DNA from: an uncultured Gemmiger sp.
GTDB taxonomy: Bacteria > Bacillota > Clostridia > Oscillospirales > Ruminococcaceae
DNA length: 51,629 nt
Assembly (NCBI GenBank): GCA_944388165.1
Contig: CALXHS010000080.1
Coordinates: 1 to 51,629 of the forward strand
Reading direction: 5' to 3'
The first letter of the stretch is position 1, and every line of letters begins with the position of its first letter. The notes below the pieces were generated by a model. The model was not told the origin of the DNA, did not search any database, and saw only the letters and a list, made by a program, of their open reading frames with translations. A program made the translations under genes and the position numbers. This document shows positions 1 to 8,656 of the stretch, piece by piece.

Positions 1-50
1 CTCCTGTGCTTTTGCTTGGTTGCCAGACCAGCTTTATTCTAGCACAGGAG
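1..50. repeat. Perfect 10-bp inverted repeat with long loop
   Basis: CTCCTGTGCT at 1-10 is the exact reverse complement of AGCACAGGAG at 41-50. The 30-base loop holds a smaller TGGT/ACCA pair at about 18-34. The arms may extend past the left edge of the window. It may be a transcription-end hairpin of a gene to the left, or a mobile-element end hairpin. The sequence alone does not decide. Confidence 0.45.
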
Positions 51-83
51 GTTCTTTCTCTTCACTAAAGTATTTTTTATCCA

Positions 84-106
84 CCCCCAGTTGAACTGGG
101 GGTTTT
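84..106 (+). terminator. Palindrome CCCCCAG-TTGAA-CTGGGGG with T-run
   Basis: A 7-bp perfect stem (84-90 with 96-102) is followed by TTTTA on the plus strand, so it can work as an intrinsic terminator for a gene to the left. It is preceded by an AT-rich stretch (tattttttatcc). A short palindrome beside AT-rich sequence also resembles subterminal hairpins of IS200/IS605-type elements; that reading is an inference. Confidence 0.45.
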
Positions 107-134
107 ATCATGCCTATTCGGCGCCAACAAAAGA

Positions 135-169
135 AAAACCGCGTCCCGCAGTCTGCGGGGCGCGGTTTT
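135..169 (-). terminator. Intrinsic terminator of icd
   Basis: AAAACCGCG (135-143) pairs with CGCGGTTTT (161-169) and the stem continues inward. On the minus strand it is followed by a T-rich tail. It lies 20 bases past the isocitrate dehydrogenase stop codon. Confidence 0.85.
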
Positions 170-188
170 CTTATGCATTCAGACAGAT

Positions 189-1403
189 TCAGGCCAGGGC
201 CTTGTCCAGGCGGCTGCGGATCTCACGCAGGAATTCCAGAGAGGTGACTTTGCGGGCAGGCTTGTCCCCTTCCCACATGGAGCACAGGTCACCGGTCATG
301 ACGCCGTCCTCGATGGTGTCGATGGTGGCCTTTTCCAAAGCGTCGGCATAGCGGACCAGGGCGTCGATGCCGTCCAGTTCGCCGCGCTTGCGCAGGGCGC
401 CGGACCAGGCAAACAGGGTAGCCACCGGGTTGGTGGAGGTCTCTTCGCCCTTAAGGTACTTGTAGTAATGGCGAGTGACAGTGCCGTGGGCGGCCTCGTA
501 CTCATAGTTGCCGTCGGGAGAGACCAGCACCGAGGTCATCATGGCCAGAGAACCGAAAGCGGTGGAGACCATATCGCTCATCACGTCGCCGTCGTAGTTC
601 TTGCAGGCCCAGATGAAGCCGCCCTTGGAGCGGATGACGCGGGCCACGGCGTCGTCGATGAGGGTGTAGAAGTATTCGATGCCCAGGGCTTCGAACTTTT
701 CCTTGTATTCGGCGTCGTAGATCTCCTGGAAGATATCCTTGAAGGTGTGGTCGTACTTCTTGGAGATGGTGTCCTTGGTGGAGAACCACAGATCCTGCTT
801 GGTGTCCACAGCGAACTGGAAGCAGGAGCGGGCGAAGGAGGTGATGGAGCTGTCCTTGTTGAACTGGCCCTGGATCACACCGGCGCCATCGAAATCATTG
901 ATGGTCTCCCGGAAGGTGGTGCCGTCCGCCCCGGTAAAGACCAGTTCGGCCTTGCCGGCGCCTGGCACGCGGTATTCGGTGGCACGGTACACGTCACCGA
1001 AGGCATGACGGGCGATGGTGATGGGCTTCTGCCAGGTGCGCACCACCGGAGAGATGCCCTTGACCATAATGGGAGCGCGGAAAACGGTGCCGTCCAGAAT
1101 GGCGCGGATGGTGCCGTTGGGGCTCTTCCACATCTGGGTCAGGTTGTATTCCTCCACGCGCTGGGCGTTGGGGGTGATGGTGGCGCACTTGACCGCCACG
1201 CCGTACTTCTTGTTGGCGTTGGCAGCGTCCACGGTGACCTGATCCTTGGTCTCCTCGCGGTGGACCAGGCCCAGGTCATAGTACTCGGTGTTCAGGTCCA
1301 CGTAAGGCAGGATGACTTCGTCCTTGATCTGCTTCCACAGAATACGGGTCATCTCGTCGCCATCCATCTCCACGAGAGGGGTGGTCATCTTGATCTTTTC
1401 CAT
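189..1403 (-). CDS. icd: NADP-dependent isocitrate dehydrogenase
   Basis: Oxidative decarboxylation of isocitrate to 2-oxoglutarate with NADP+, in the cytoplasm. The 404-residue product matches the dimeric, eukaryote-like isocitrate dehydrogenase subfamily in length and motifs: [10 protein letters not shown] (substrate loop), [14 protein letters not shown], and the metal-binding NYDGDVMSD in the C-terminal half. An in-frame ATG lies five codons upstream (1418), but AGGAAAG stands only a few bases before the ATG at 1403, so the shorter form is chosen. It is transcribed alone from a TTGCGC-17-TATAAT promoter and ends at a strong terminator. With no citrate synthase or aconitase nearby, its role is probably 2-oxoglutarate and NADPH supply for glutamate synthesis; this last point is inference. 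Confidence 0.96.
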   Translation of the reverse strand: MEKIKMTTPLVEMDGDEMTRILWKQIKDEVILPYVDLNTEYYDLGLVHREETKDQVTVDAANANKKYGVAVKCATITPNAQRVEEYNLTQMWKSPNGTIRAILDGTVFRAPIMVKGISPVVRTWQKPITIARHAFGDVYRATEYRVPGAGKAELVFTGADGTTFRETINDFDGAGVIQGQFNKDSSITSFARSCFQFAVDTKQDLWFSTKDTISKKYDHTFKDIFQEIYDAEYKEKFEALGIEYFYTLIDDAVARVIRSKGGFIWACKNYDGDVMSDMVSTAFGSLAMMTSVLVSPDGNYEYEAAHGTVTRHYYKYLKGEETSTNPVATLFAWSGALRKRGELDGIDALVRYADALEKATIDTIEDGVMTGDLCSMWEGDKPARKVTSLEFLREIRSRLDKALA

Positions 1404-1501
1404 TGGTACTTTCCTCATTTCTGTCGGACCGGCAAAATCCGGGTCCGTTACTGGTTCCGGCCGCGGGCACGGAGAAGATTTTGGATTCTGCGATACATTT
1501 A

Positions 1502-1530
1502 ATTATAATGCGTGCGACGGGATTGCGCAA
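1502..1530 (-). promoter_or_regulatory. Promoter of icd
   Basis: The minus strand reads TTGCGC (1530-1525), a 17-base spacer, and TATAAT (1507-1502). The 5' leader to the ATG at 1403 is about 90 bases. No operator was recognised in it. Confidence 0.75.
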
Positions 1531-1558
1531 GCGCAGTCGGATTTTTCCTGAAAGTGCT

Positions 1559-1741
1559 TCATTTTTGTCTGTAATACAGGTACAAAGCCGCCGCCCCCAC
1601 CAGCAGCGGGAACACGACCATGCCGTAATTCACATTCCAGATCCCTCGTTGGGAAATGCCTGCCGCCACATGGGGAATCCCTTTGAGAAGCAGCGTCAGC
1701 AGCGCAAAAGCCGCAATGGCCAGATACACTTTCTTTTTCAT
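1559..1741 (-). CDS. Small two-helix membrane protein, unknown function
   Basis: The 60-residue product has a basic start (MKKK), a hydrophobic helix at about residues 5-25, a short polar stretch and a second hydrophobic helix near the C-terminus (FPLLVGAAALYLYY), ending in RQK. The frame is open further upstream from a TTG, but AGGAGG sits 8 bases before the ATG at 1741, which fixes the start. A TATAAT lies about 50 bases upstream. No family was recognised; it could be a small membrane accessory or toxin-like peptide, but no antitoxin partner is seen. It reads toward icd with about 30 bases between its stop and the icd promoter. Confidence 0.7.
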   Translation of the reverse strand: MKKKVYLAIAAFALLTLLLKGIPHVAAGISQRGIWNVNYGMVVFPLLVGAAALYLYYRQK

Positions 1742-1938
1742 CGGTTTTCCTCCTGTCCGGGATGTTTTCCAAGGGGGGTTCTTATTCAATTATACCATAA
1801 ACACAGCCGACTGTTCCCAATCTTCGGCTGCACCGGCCCGGATTTTCAAAAAATTTCACTGGCCAAATCCCCTTGTTTTATGGGATAATACAGGCAGATG
1901 AATTCAGGTTCTTCCCCTGAAGAAAGGATGATCTTTTC

Positions 1939-4191
1939 ATGGCCGAAAAAGCCTCTTCCCGTTTCCGCCGGGTGTGCAACCCGGACGGCACTGCCGTCAG
2001 CACCGTCAACCGTCCCCTCTTCACCCAGGACGGCCTGACTTTCAAGGATATCGACGGCACCGGCACCCTCAGCGCCGTGAACGACTGGCGCCTGCCCGCC
2101 GCGCAGCGGGCCGCCGCCTATGTAAAGCAGCTTACCGTGCAGGAAAAAATCGCCCAGCTGTTTGTGGCCGACTGGCGCATGGCCAAGTATCCCCCCAGCG
2201 GCCCCATGGCCATGAAGATCGAAAATCCCATTCATGACGAAACCGGTATTCTGGATGAAACCGAGTGCGACACCGAGACCACCTTCGGCAAGCAGCACAT
2301 CATCGGCACCACCAAAATGCTGAAAGAAGCCTTCTACCGCCATGTGATCCTGCGGGCCAACACCACTCCCGCCGACCTGGCGGACTGGGTGAACCAGGTG
2401 AATGCGGTCTGCGAGGAATGCGAACATTTCCTGCCTATATCCGCCACCTCCAACTCCCGCAACGAAAACGGCGAGGTGGTGTTCGGCATGAACGACGCCT
2501 TCGGCGTACTGGCCACCTGGCCGGGCACCCTGGGCATTGCGGCAGCGGTGAAAGACACCGGCCGCATAGACATCATCGACAAGTTTGCCGACACCGTGCG
2601 CCGGGAATGGAACGCCTGCGGTATGCGCAAAGGCTATATGTACATGGCCGACACCGTCACCGATCCCCGCTGGCAGCGCACCTACGGCACTTTTGGCGAG
2701 GACCCGGCTCTCATCAGCGAGATCATGCGCCACCTGATCCCAGGCATTCAGGGCAACCCCCGGGGCGTGGCCAAGGACGGCGTGGCGGTGACCACCAAGC
2801 ATTTCCCCGGTGGCGGTGCCCGGGAAAACGGCTTTGACCCCCACTACGCCGCCGGACAGTGGAACGTTTACGCCACCGAGGACAGCCTGGAAGCCTATCA
2901 CCTGCTGCCTTTCCGGGCAGCGGTGGAATGCGGCACCTCCTCCATCATGCCCTACTACTCCAAACCGGCAGCTGCCAAGAGCGCTCCCCAGAAAGACCCG
3001 GCAGGCAGCGACATTCCCATGGAACCCTGCGGCTTTGCCTACAACAAGTACTTCATTGACGACCTTCTGCGCAAGCAGCTGGGCTTTGCAGGCTACATCA
3101 ACTCGGATTCCGGTATTACCCGGAACATGGCCTGGGGCGTGGAGATGCTGGACGTGGCCGAACGGGTGGGCTTTGCGGTGAACCATGCCGGGGTGGATAT
3201 CATCAGCGGCATCTTTGACATTGACGCTGCCCGGGAAGCCTACGACCGCGCCCACAACGGTTACTATGACACCCACCCCGTGCCGGAAGGATTCACCGCC
3301 GACCAGCTGGTGCTCACCGACGAAGCCCTGGACCGGGCGGTGATGCGCACCCTGACGGAAATGTTCGAGCTGGGCATGGTGGACGATCCCTACCGCGACC
3401 CTGAGGAAGCGGAAAAGACGGTGGCCTGCCCCGCCGACTGGGCGGAAGCCGCCAAAGTCCACCGGGAGAGCGTGGTGCTGCTGAAAAACGACGGCATCCT
3501 GCCCCTGACCGATGACAAGCTGGCAGGCAAAACGGTGTACGCCGAAGCCTTCCACAAGGACCCCCGCCTTTCGGAACAGTCCACCGCCAAACTGCGGGAA
3601 CTGCTGAAGGACGTGACCCTCACCGATGACCCCGCCGGGGCCGACATCGCCCTGCTCTTTGTCACGCCTCAGTCCGGCGACTATTTCAGCGCCACGCCGG
3701 GGTATCTGGAACTGGACCTGTGCGAGGGCAAGACGGTGCACAACGTGGACGAGGAAGGCCACCCCGTTTCCGAGACCCACCAGGAGACCACCGTCACCGG
3801 CATGGGCCGCATTGCCGAAATCGCCCGGGCGGCACATGCCCGGGGCGGCAAGGTCGTCGGCAACCTGAACATCTCCCTGGCCTGGCAGCCCGGCAGTCTG
3901 GAACCTTTGTGCGACGCCCTCACTGCCGGGTTCGACACCTACCCCGACGCTACCCTGGACGTGATGCGGGGCCGCTTCTCCCCGGTGGGCAGACTTCCCC
4001 TGACCCTGCCCCGGGGCGACGAGGTGCTGGCTGTGAACGCCGACGGGGTGTGCATCAGCCCCAACGACGTGCCCGGCTACGACAAAGACCGGTACATGCC
4101 CGACACCCTCAAGGATGAGAACGGCAAAGCCTATGCCTACCGCGACGCCGCCGGGCGGTATTACGAGTATGGATTCGGGCTTTCCTGCTGA
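1939..4191 (+). CDS. Glycoside hydrolase family 3 protein (beta-glucosidase/beta-hexosaminidase type)
   Basis: A 750-residue cytoplasmic protein without signal peptide. The GH3 N-terminal barrel is recognised by LTVQEKIAQLF near residue 65, the KHFPGGG substrate-site motif (K287, H288) and INSDSGI, whose D390 is in the position of the catalytic nucleophile. The second GH3 sandwich domain follows (VLLKNDGILPL near 515). The C-terminal fibronectin-like domain of long beta-glucosidases appears absent or reduced. The stretch holding the general acid/base varies between GH3 branches and was not identified. GAAAGGA upstream supports the ATG at 1939. Substrate specificity cannot be read from sequence. 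The gene is alone and convergent with the regulator at 4316. Confidence 0.9.
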   Translation: MAEKASSRFRRVCNPDGTAVSTVNRPLFTQDGLTFKDIDGTGTLSAVNDWRLPAAQRAAAYVKQLTVQEKIAQLFVADWRMAKYPPSGPMAMKIENPIHDETGILDETECDTETTFGKQHIIGTTKMLKEAFYRHVILRANTTPADLADWVNQVNAVCEECEHFLPISATSNSRNENGEVVFGMNDAFGVLATWPGTLGIAAAVKDTGRIDIIDKFADTVRREWNACGMRKGYMYMADTVTDPRWQRTYGTFGEDPALISEIMRHLIPGIQGNPRGVAKDGVAVTTKHFPGGGARENGFDPHYAAGQWNVYATEDSLEAYHLLPFRAAVECGTSSIMPYYSKPAAAKSAPQKDPAGSDIPMEPCGFAYNKYFIDDLLRKQLGFAGYINSDSGITRNMAWGVEMLDVAERVGFAVNHAGVDIISGIFDIDAAREAYDRAHNGYYDTHPVPEGFTADQLVLTDEALDRAVMRTLTEMFELGMVDDPYRDPEEAEKTVACPADWAEAAKVHRESVVLLKNDGILPLTDDKLAGKTVYAEAFHKDPRLSEQSTAKLRELLKDVTLTDDPAGADIALLFVTPQSGDYFSATPGYLELDLCEGKTVHNVDEEGHPVSETHQETTVTGMGRIAEIARAAHARGGKVVGNLNISLAWQPGSLEPLCDALTAGFDTYPDATLDVMRGRFSPVGRLPLTLPRGDEVLAVNADGVCISPNDVPGYDKDRYMPDTLKDENGKAYAYRDAAGRYYEYGFGLSC

Positions 4192-4264
4192 CGGCTTGGA
4201 TTTTGCTTTCGTTTTATACGTTTTGTATAAAGCTAAACCGGCGATCCATCTTTGCCATAACATA

Positions 4265-4298
4265 AAAAGCAGCCCCGGACCTCTTTGGTCCAGGGCTG
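4265..4298. terminator. Shared terminator between GH3 gene and LuxR-type regulator
   Basis: CAGCCCCGGACC (4270-4281) pairs with GGTCCAGGGCTG (4287-4298) with one mismatch. The better T-run is on the minus strand (TTTTT from 4269 downward), ending the regulator gene. It can also end the convergent GH3 gene. Confidence 0.8.
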
Positions 4299-4315
4299 TT
4301 CTTATGCAGACAAAG

Positions 4316-5500
4316 TTATTGCAGCATGTATTTTTTCAGGTCCTGGCGCTGGCTGACGTTGAGTTTTTGCAGCACCAGGGAGATATGCTGCTTGACTGTG
4401 TTGGCGGAAATATTCATGTGGGCGCCGATCTCCTGATTGGTCCACCCCCGGGCAGCCAGCATGGCCACAGCAAATTCGGTGGTGGTCAGGTTATCGGCCA
4501 CATCATGCCCGGTGACCGGGTTGTGGATCTTGCGCCAACCGGCGGAGAAGCGGTAGGTGATATCAATGATGCGCTTGAAATCCTCCGGCCAGTCCTTTTT
4601 GATGACCGCTTCCAGCATACCTCCCAACAGGCCGTGATGTTCCCCGAACCCTTCGATGAGGTCATCCGGGCGGGCCAGGTCCCAGGCTGCCAGCAGATGC
4701 TTCTGGGCTTCTTCCGGGCGGCGCAGGCTCATATAGTCCATCACCGCCACCAGGTGCAGGTAGATGGCCGGAATGGGACAGACGGGCGTCTGCATGGCCA
4801 GGGTGGCTTCCACCATGCCCAAGCTTTTTCCGTAGTCTCTCTGCAGGTAAACGTAATGGGCCAGCACGTACATGGCAAAGGAACGCAGTCCCGGCGGCAG
4901 CAGCGGCAGACATTCGATGGCAGGAGGCAGGCCTTCGGGCAAAGGCAGATGCAGCAGCACCGACGCCGTAGTGGCCACAAAGGCCCGGGCCGCCATCAGC
5001 TGAGGCGTCATCGTTTCGCCTTTTTCCGGTTTGCGGCTGAGCTGTGCCAGGGTGCAGGATGCCCGCTGGATCTGCCCGATGGACAGGTTGGCATAAGTAT
5101 ACAGCAAACAGGCGGAAAGGCGGATCTCCTGGTCCGGGTGTATGAGGTAGAGTTCCGCTTCCTGAGCGGCCTTTTCCGCTTGTCCGCTGAAATAGTGATA
5201 TTCCGAAAGAGCGATGTCCCGCCGGGGGCCCGCCGGCATGGCGCGGATATACGCCATGCAGCGCCCCGGCTCAAAGGGGGTGTTGAGCAGCGGCATCAGC
5301 CCGGAAGGATTCTGCCCCGGTTCCTCCGGCTGGGCGGGGGCCGGTTCTTCCGGCAGGAGTGCTCCGGCAGGGATGCTCCAGGCACCGCCCGCTTTGACAG
5401 CGCCTTCCACCCAGCCCCGGGCACAGCATTTCTGCACCTGCCGTTCGGACATCTGCCATTTGTCGGCCGCCTGCCGTACCTTCATGTATTCCACGGCCAT
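4316..5500 (-). CDS. Transcriptional regulator with N-terminal excisionase-type HTH and C-terminal LuxR HTH
   Basis: About 394 residues. The N-terminal ~45 residues (VRQAADKWQMSERQVQ..., then a GAWSIP wing) resemble the helix-turn-helix of Xis/MerR-like proteins. A helical, tetratricopeptide-like middle follows, and the last ~58 residues are a LuxR-type HTH (LAARGWTNQEIGAHMNIS, then NTVKQHISLVLQKLNVS). Two DNA-binding ends in one chain are unusual for LuxR proteins. There is no receiver domain, so signal input, if any, lies in the middle region. The start is placed at ATG 5500 behind GGGAGGG; ATG 5485 is an alternative. The frame extends to 5641, but the extension runs through the promoter. 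Targets are unknown; the nearest candidate is the convergent GH3 gene. Confidence 0.85.
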   Translation of the reverse strand: MAVEYMKVRQAADKWQMSERQVQKCCARGWVEGAVKAGGAWSIPAGALLPEEPAPAQPEEPGQNPSGLMPLLNTPFEPGRCMAYIRAMPAGPRRDIALSEYHYFSGQAEKAAQEAELYLIHPDQEIRLSACLLYTYANLSIGQIQRASCTLAQLSRKPEKGETMTPQLMAARAFVATTASVLLHLPLPEGLPPAIECLPLLPPGLRSFAMYVLAHYVYLQRDYGKSLGMVEATLAMQTPVCPIPAIYLHLVAVMDYMSLRRPEEAQKHLLAAWDLARPDDLIEGFGEHHGLLGGMLEAVIKKDWPEDFKRIIDITYRFSAGWRKIHNPVTGHDVADNLTTTEFAVAMLAARGWTNQEIGAHMNISANTVKQHISLVLQKLNVSQRQDLKKYMLQ

Positions 5501-5581
5501 TCCCTCCCTGCCGCGCCCGGCAGCGCCCCGGCCGATACCTGCGCCGGCTGCTGTTGGACACATTCTCCTTGTTTGTACTTT

Positions 5582-5610
5582 ATTATAATTTTTTTCACCG
5601 CTTCCCGCAA
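5582..5610 (-). promoter_or_regulatory. Promoter of the LuxR-type regulator
   Basis: The minus strand reads TTGCGG (5610-5605), 17 bases, TATAAT (5587-5582). It lies just downstream of the trpB terminator and about 80 bases before the chosen start. Confidence 0.75.
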
Positions 5611-5647
5611 GCGCTGATGGCAACAAAGAAGGCTCCTCCAAGAAAAA

Positions 5648-5674
5648 CCGCCCCGGCAGGTTAAGCCGGGGCGG
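5648..5674 (-). terminator. Intrinsic terminator of trpB
   Basis: CCGCCCCGGC (5648-5657) pairs with GCCGGGGCGG (5665-5674). On the minus strand it is followed by TTTTTCTT, 25 bases past the trpB stop codon. Confidence 0.85.
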
Positions 5675-5699
5675 CGTTTATTCGGTTGCAATGAGAGGA

Positions 5700-7082
5700 T
5701 CAGGCTTCTCCGGGCACTTTCGGCAGACGGGCGAAGCTCTCTTCCAGGTCGGCGTCGGTGGGGATAATGTCACTCATCTGGCCGTTGTGGAACTTTTCAT
5801 AGGCCACCATATCGAAGTAGCCGGTGCCGGTCAGGCCGAAGAGGATGGTCTTTTCTTCCCCGGTCTCCTTGCAGCGCAGGGCTTCGTCGATGGCCACCCG
5901 GATGGCGTGGCTGCTTTCCGGCGCGGGCAGGATGCCTTCGATGCGGGCAAACTGTTCGGCGGCTTCAAAGACCTTGGTCTGTTCCACCGCTACCGCTTCC
6001 ATCAGGCCGTCGTGATACAGCTGGGACAGCACCGGGCTCATGCCGTGATAGCGCAGGCCGCCGGCGTGGTTGGCGGAGGGGATGAAGTTGCTGCCCAGGG
6101 TATACATCTTGGCCAGGGGGCAGACCATGCCGGTGTCACAGAAATCATAGGCGAAGCGGCCCCGGGTGAAGCTGGGGCAGGAAGCGGGTTCCACCGCAAT
6201 GAAGCGGTAATCCCGTTCGCCCCGCAGCTTTTCACCCATGAAGGGGGAAATCAGGCCGCCCAGGTTGCTGCCGCCGCCGGCACAGCCGATGATGATATCC
6301 GGCACCACGCCGTATTTGTCCAGGGCGATTTTGGCTTCGGTGCCGATCACGCTCTGGTGCAGCAGCACCTGGTTCAGCACGCTGCCCAGCACGTAACGGT
6401 AGCCGGGGGTGGAGGTGGCCTTTTCCACCGCTTCGCTGATGGCACAGCCCAGGGACCCGGTGGTACCGGGGTGTTCCGCCAGAATCTTGCGGCCAACCTC
6501 GGTCTCGGTGGAGGGGGACGGGGTGACCGACGCGCCGTAGGTGCGCATGACCTCCCGGCGGAAAGGCTTCTGCTCATAGGAGCATTTGACCATATACACC
6601 TTGCAGTCCAGCCCCAGATAGGCACAGGCCATGGAGAGCGCAGTGCCCCACTGCCCGGCGCCGGTCTCGGTGGTAACGCCTTTCAGGCCCTGCAGCTTGG
6701 CATAGTAGGCCTGGGCGATGGCGCTGTTCAGCTTGTGGCTGCCGGAAGTATTGTTGCCCTCAAACTTATAGTAGATTTTGGCCGGGGTCTGCAGTTTTTC
6801 TTCCAGACAGTAGGCCCGCACCAGAGGCGACGGGCGGTACATCTTGTAAAAATCCCGGATCTCATCGGGGATGGGGATCTCCCGGGTGCCGTTGTCCAGT
6901 TCCTGACGGATGAGCTCATCACAGAACACCGGGCGCAGGTCCTCATACCCCATGGGCTGGCCGGTGGCGGGGTTCAGCAGCGGCGCGGGCTTGTTCTTCA
7001 TATCCGCCCGGACGTTATACCAGGTGCGGGGCATTTCTTCTTCGGAGAGGTAGATCTTATACGGAATTTTTGCTGCTGCCAT
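5700..7082 (-). CDS. trpB: Tryptophan synthase beta chain, TrpB2 type
   Basis: PLP enzyme that condenses indole with L-serine to tryptophan. The 460-residue length and the long N-terminal extension (MAAAKIPYKIYLSEEEMPR) match the TrpB2 branch rather than the ~400-residue TrpB1. K117 in SGSHKLNSA is the predicted Schiff-base lysine; ETGAGQWG is the substrate loop and GCAGGGSN the phosphate-binding loop. AAAGGAG precedes the ATG at 7082; the longer open frame overlaps the T-box terminator and is rejected. No trpA or other trp gene is adjacent, which is usual for TrpB2 and suggests indole salvage or a partner elsewhere. Control is by the tryptophan T-box leader directly upstream, which ties the enzyme to tryptophan supply. 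Confidence 0.94.
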   Translation of the reverse strand: MAAAKIPYKIYLSEEEMPRTWYNVRADMKNKPAPLLNPATGQPMGYEDLRPVFCDELIRQELDNGTREIPIPDEIRDFYKMYRPSPLVRAYCLEEKLQTPAKIYYKFEGNNTSGSHKLNSAIAQAYYAKLQGLKGVTTETGAGQWGTALSMACAYLGLDCKVYMVKCSYEQKPFRREVMRTYGASVTPSPSTETEVGRKILAEHPGTTGSLGCAISEAVEKATSTPGYRYVLGSVLNQVLLHQSVIGTEAKIALDKYGVVPDIIIGCAGGGSNLGGLISPFMGEKLRGERDYRFIAVEPASCPSFTRGRFAYDFCDTGMVCPLAKMYTLGSNFIPSANHAGGLRYHGMSPVLSQLYHDGLMEAVAVEQTKVFEAAEQFARIEGILPAPESSHAIRVAIDEALRCKETGEEKTILFGLTGTGYFDMVAYEKFHNGQMSDIIPTDADLEESFARLPKVPGEA

Positions 7083-7099
7083 ACGTTCGGCTCCTTTCT

Positions 7100-7437
7100 G
7101 TGTGCCCGAAGGAAAAGAAAAAAGGCTCTTGTCCCACAGGGCATGTGTGTACAAATACCCTTTGGGACAAAAGCCTTTCAGCTTCTGCGGTGCCACCCAA
7201 ATTGACGGGAACAATCCCGCCCTCTCTGTCGGAATGCCAACACATCCCGTTCCCTGTAACGGTGGAAATCCGTCGGCCGCTACTCAGGCTTGCGCCCTTT
7301 CGGCCCGCCCTCGGCAGTCCATTCCGCCGGGGAGCTTCCGCCGCGATCTCACCGCCCGCGGCTCTCTTGAGGAAGCCTGTTCCCTGCGTACTCTTCTGCG
7401 TCATCGGTTTGCTTTAGTGATTTAACCGGTTAAATTG
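7100..7437 (-). promoter_or_regulatory. T-box leader, tryptophan specifier (UGG)
   Basis: A leader of about 340 bases between the predicted transcription start near 7437 and the trpB ribosome site. It holds the T-box sequence GGGTGGCACCGCAG (7198-7185), whose core pairs with an uncharged tRNA 3' end, and a stem I region with GGTGAGA. The specifier position reads GAA-TGG-AC, with TGG at 7321-7319, the tryptophan codon. A terminator follows (7178-7118). In the family, uncharged tRNA(Trp) stabilises the antiterminator and lets transcription continue into trpB. All elements are in the expected order. Confidence 0.92.
7118..7178 (-). terminator. T-box regulated terminator before trpB
   Basis: AAAGGCTTTTGTCCCA pairs with TGGGACAAGAGCCTTT, followed by six T on the minus strand. 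It lies between the T-box sequence and the trpB ribosome site, so it is the conditional terminator. Confidence 0.9.
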
Positions 7438-7443
7438 TTTCAG

Positions 7444-7472
7444 AGTCTACACAAAAGCGGAGTGCTTGTCAA
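7444..7472 (-). promoter_or_regulatory. Promoter of the trp T-box/trpB unit, -35 inside a terminator
   Basis: The minus strand reads TTGACA (7472-7467), 17 bases, TAGACT (7449-7444). The -35 hexamer forms the loop and inner stem of the terminator hairpin (7457-7481) that ends the upstream oxidoreductase gene, so terminator and promoter share sequence. Confidence 0.7.
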
Positions 7473-7481
7473 GCACTCCGC
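7457..7481. terminator. Perfect hairpin ending the oxidoreductase gene
   Basis: GCGGAGTGCTT (7457-7467) pairs with AAGCACTCCGC (7471-7481) over 11 bp with a 3-base loop. T-runs flank it on both strands. It ends the gene at 7547. Confidence 0.85.
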
Positions 7482-7546
7482 CTCTTTTTTGTTTGATTGT
7501 ACAAAGTTCTCCCCTGTCTCTGCGCGTCTTGCACAAAGAGAAAAGA

Positions 7547-8551
7547 TCAGTCCCAGGCGTCGGGGGCCAGGTCCTCGCAGGGGTAATGCACCCCGAACTG
7601 CGCCCGCAGCTGGTCCATCACTTCCATCATGTGGATGGTCTCGGCATGAGGCATGGAGGGACATTCCAGCAATCCCCGGCGGATGCAGTCCACCGTTTCC
7701 AGCACCTCGTATTCGTAACCGGTGAGCTGGGGCGGACACTCCACCCGGCGCACCAGACAGTGCTTGGCATCGTAGATTTCCAGCGCCTGGGGGTTGTTGA
7801 TGTTCTCCACCACCACATAGCCTTTGGTGCCGTATACCACGCCCATCCGGTCGGAAATGGAGTTGGCCGCAGCGGTCAGGTTGGCCACACGGCCGTCCGC
7901 CCATTCCAGGGTGATGCTGTCGGTCATGTCCACCCCGCTGTCCATCTTGGTGCAAAGGCCGCGGACGGAATCGGGGCGGCCGAAGATCATCTCAGCAAAG
8001 TTCAGGGTATAAACGCCCACGTCCAGCAGAGCGCCGCCCGCCAGAGCCGGGTCCACAATGCGGCGGTTGGGGGTAATGAAATACCCCAGATTGGCGGTGA
8101 CCAGACAGGGGGCACCGATCACGCCGGAGTCCAGAGTCTCCCGGATGATGTTCCGCATGGGCTGGTAGCGGGTCCAGATGGCTTCGGTCACCAGAACCCC
8201 CTGACGGCGGGCATAGCGCAGGGCGTCCTCCGCCTGGCGGGCATTGACGGTGAAGGCCTTTTCGCACAGCACGTGCTTGCCGTGCCGGGCACAAAGGCGG
8301 ATGTGCTCATAATGGTGGGAATGAGGCGTGGCGATGTACACAAAGTCCAGTGCGGGGTCGCAGAGCATCTCCTCGTAGCTGCCGAAGGCCTTTTCCACCC
8401 CGTTGGCTTCGGCGAAGGCCTGGGCGCGGGAAAGGTCCCGGGCCGCCACCGCGTACAGTTCCACATCCTGGCAGCCGTTTTCCCGCATCAGGCGGATCGT
8501 CTGTGCCATGACGCCGGCAATGCCGCCGGCACCCAGGATACCCACTTTCAT
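7547..8551 (-). CDS. Gfo/Idh/MocA-family NAD(P)-dependent oxidoreductase
   Basis: A 334-residue cytoplasmic dehydrogenase. The Rossmann motif GAGGIAG begins at residue 7, the dinucleotide-domain motif HVLCEKAFTVN is near 95-105 (family EKP variant, here EKA), and the C-terminal GFO_IDH_MocA substrate domain follows. In EKP the lysine is catalytic and the proline is usually conserved; here the third residue is alanine. Members act on sugars, inositols or dihydrodiols; the trans-dihydrodiol dehydrogenase-like branch is a fair match, but the substrate cannot be told. AGGAGG 7 bases before the ATG at 8551 fixes the start; the longer frame to 8845 would overlap the next gene. It is a single-gene unit between two terminators. 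Confidence 0.9.
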   Translation of the reverse strand: MKVGILGAGGIAGVMAQTIRLMRENGCQDVELYAVAARDLSRAQAFAEANGVEKAFGSYEEMLCDPALDFVYIATPHSHHYEHIRLCARHGKHVLCEKAFTVNARQAEDALRYARRQGVLVTEAIWTRYQPMRNIIRETLDSGVIGAPCLVTANLGYFITPNRRIVDPALAGGALLDVGVYTLNFAEMIFGRPDSVRGLCTKMDSGVDMTDSITLEWADGRVANLTAAANSISDRMGVVYGTKGYVVVENINNPQALEIYDAKHCLVRRVECPPQLTGYEYEVLETVDCIRRGLLECPSMPHAETIHMMEVMDQLRAQFGVHYPCEDLAPDAWD

Positions 8552-8656
8552 ATCGTTACCTCCTGTATGCGGTGCCGGTCGTACCGCCGCACCGCCGCTT
8601 TTGCCACCAGTATAGCACAGGGCGGAGAGCGGGGCAACGGCGCAGACTGCAAAAAA

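Noticed and set aside
1846-4263. An 805-codon open frame antisense to the GH3 gene
   Set aside because: It mirrors the GH3 gene, has low-complexity Gly/Val/His composition and no ribosome site. High GC coding DNA often leaves the opposite strand open.
7082-7214. Longer TrpB start including residues before MAAAKIPYK
   Set aside because: These codons are the T-box terminator hairpin and its T-run.
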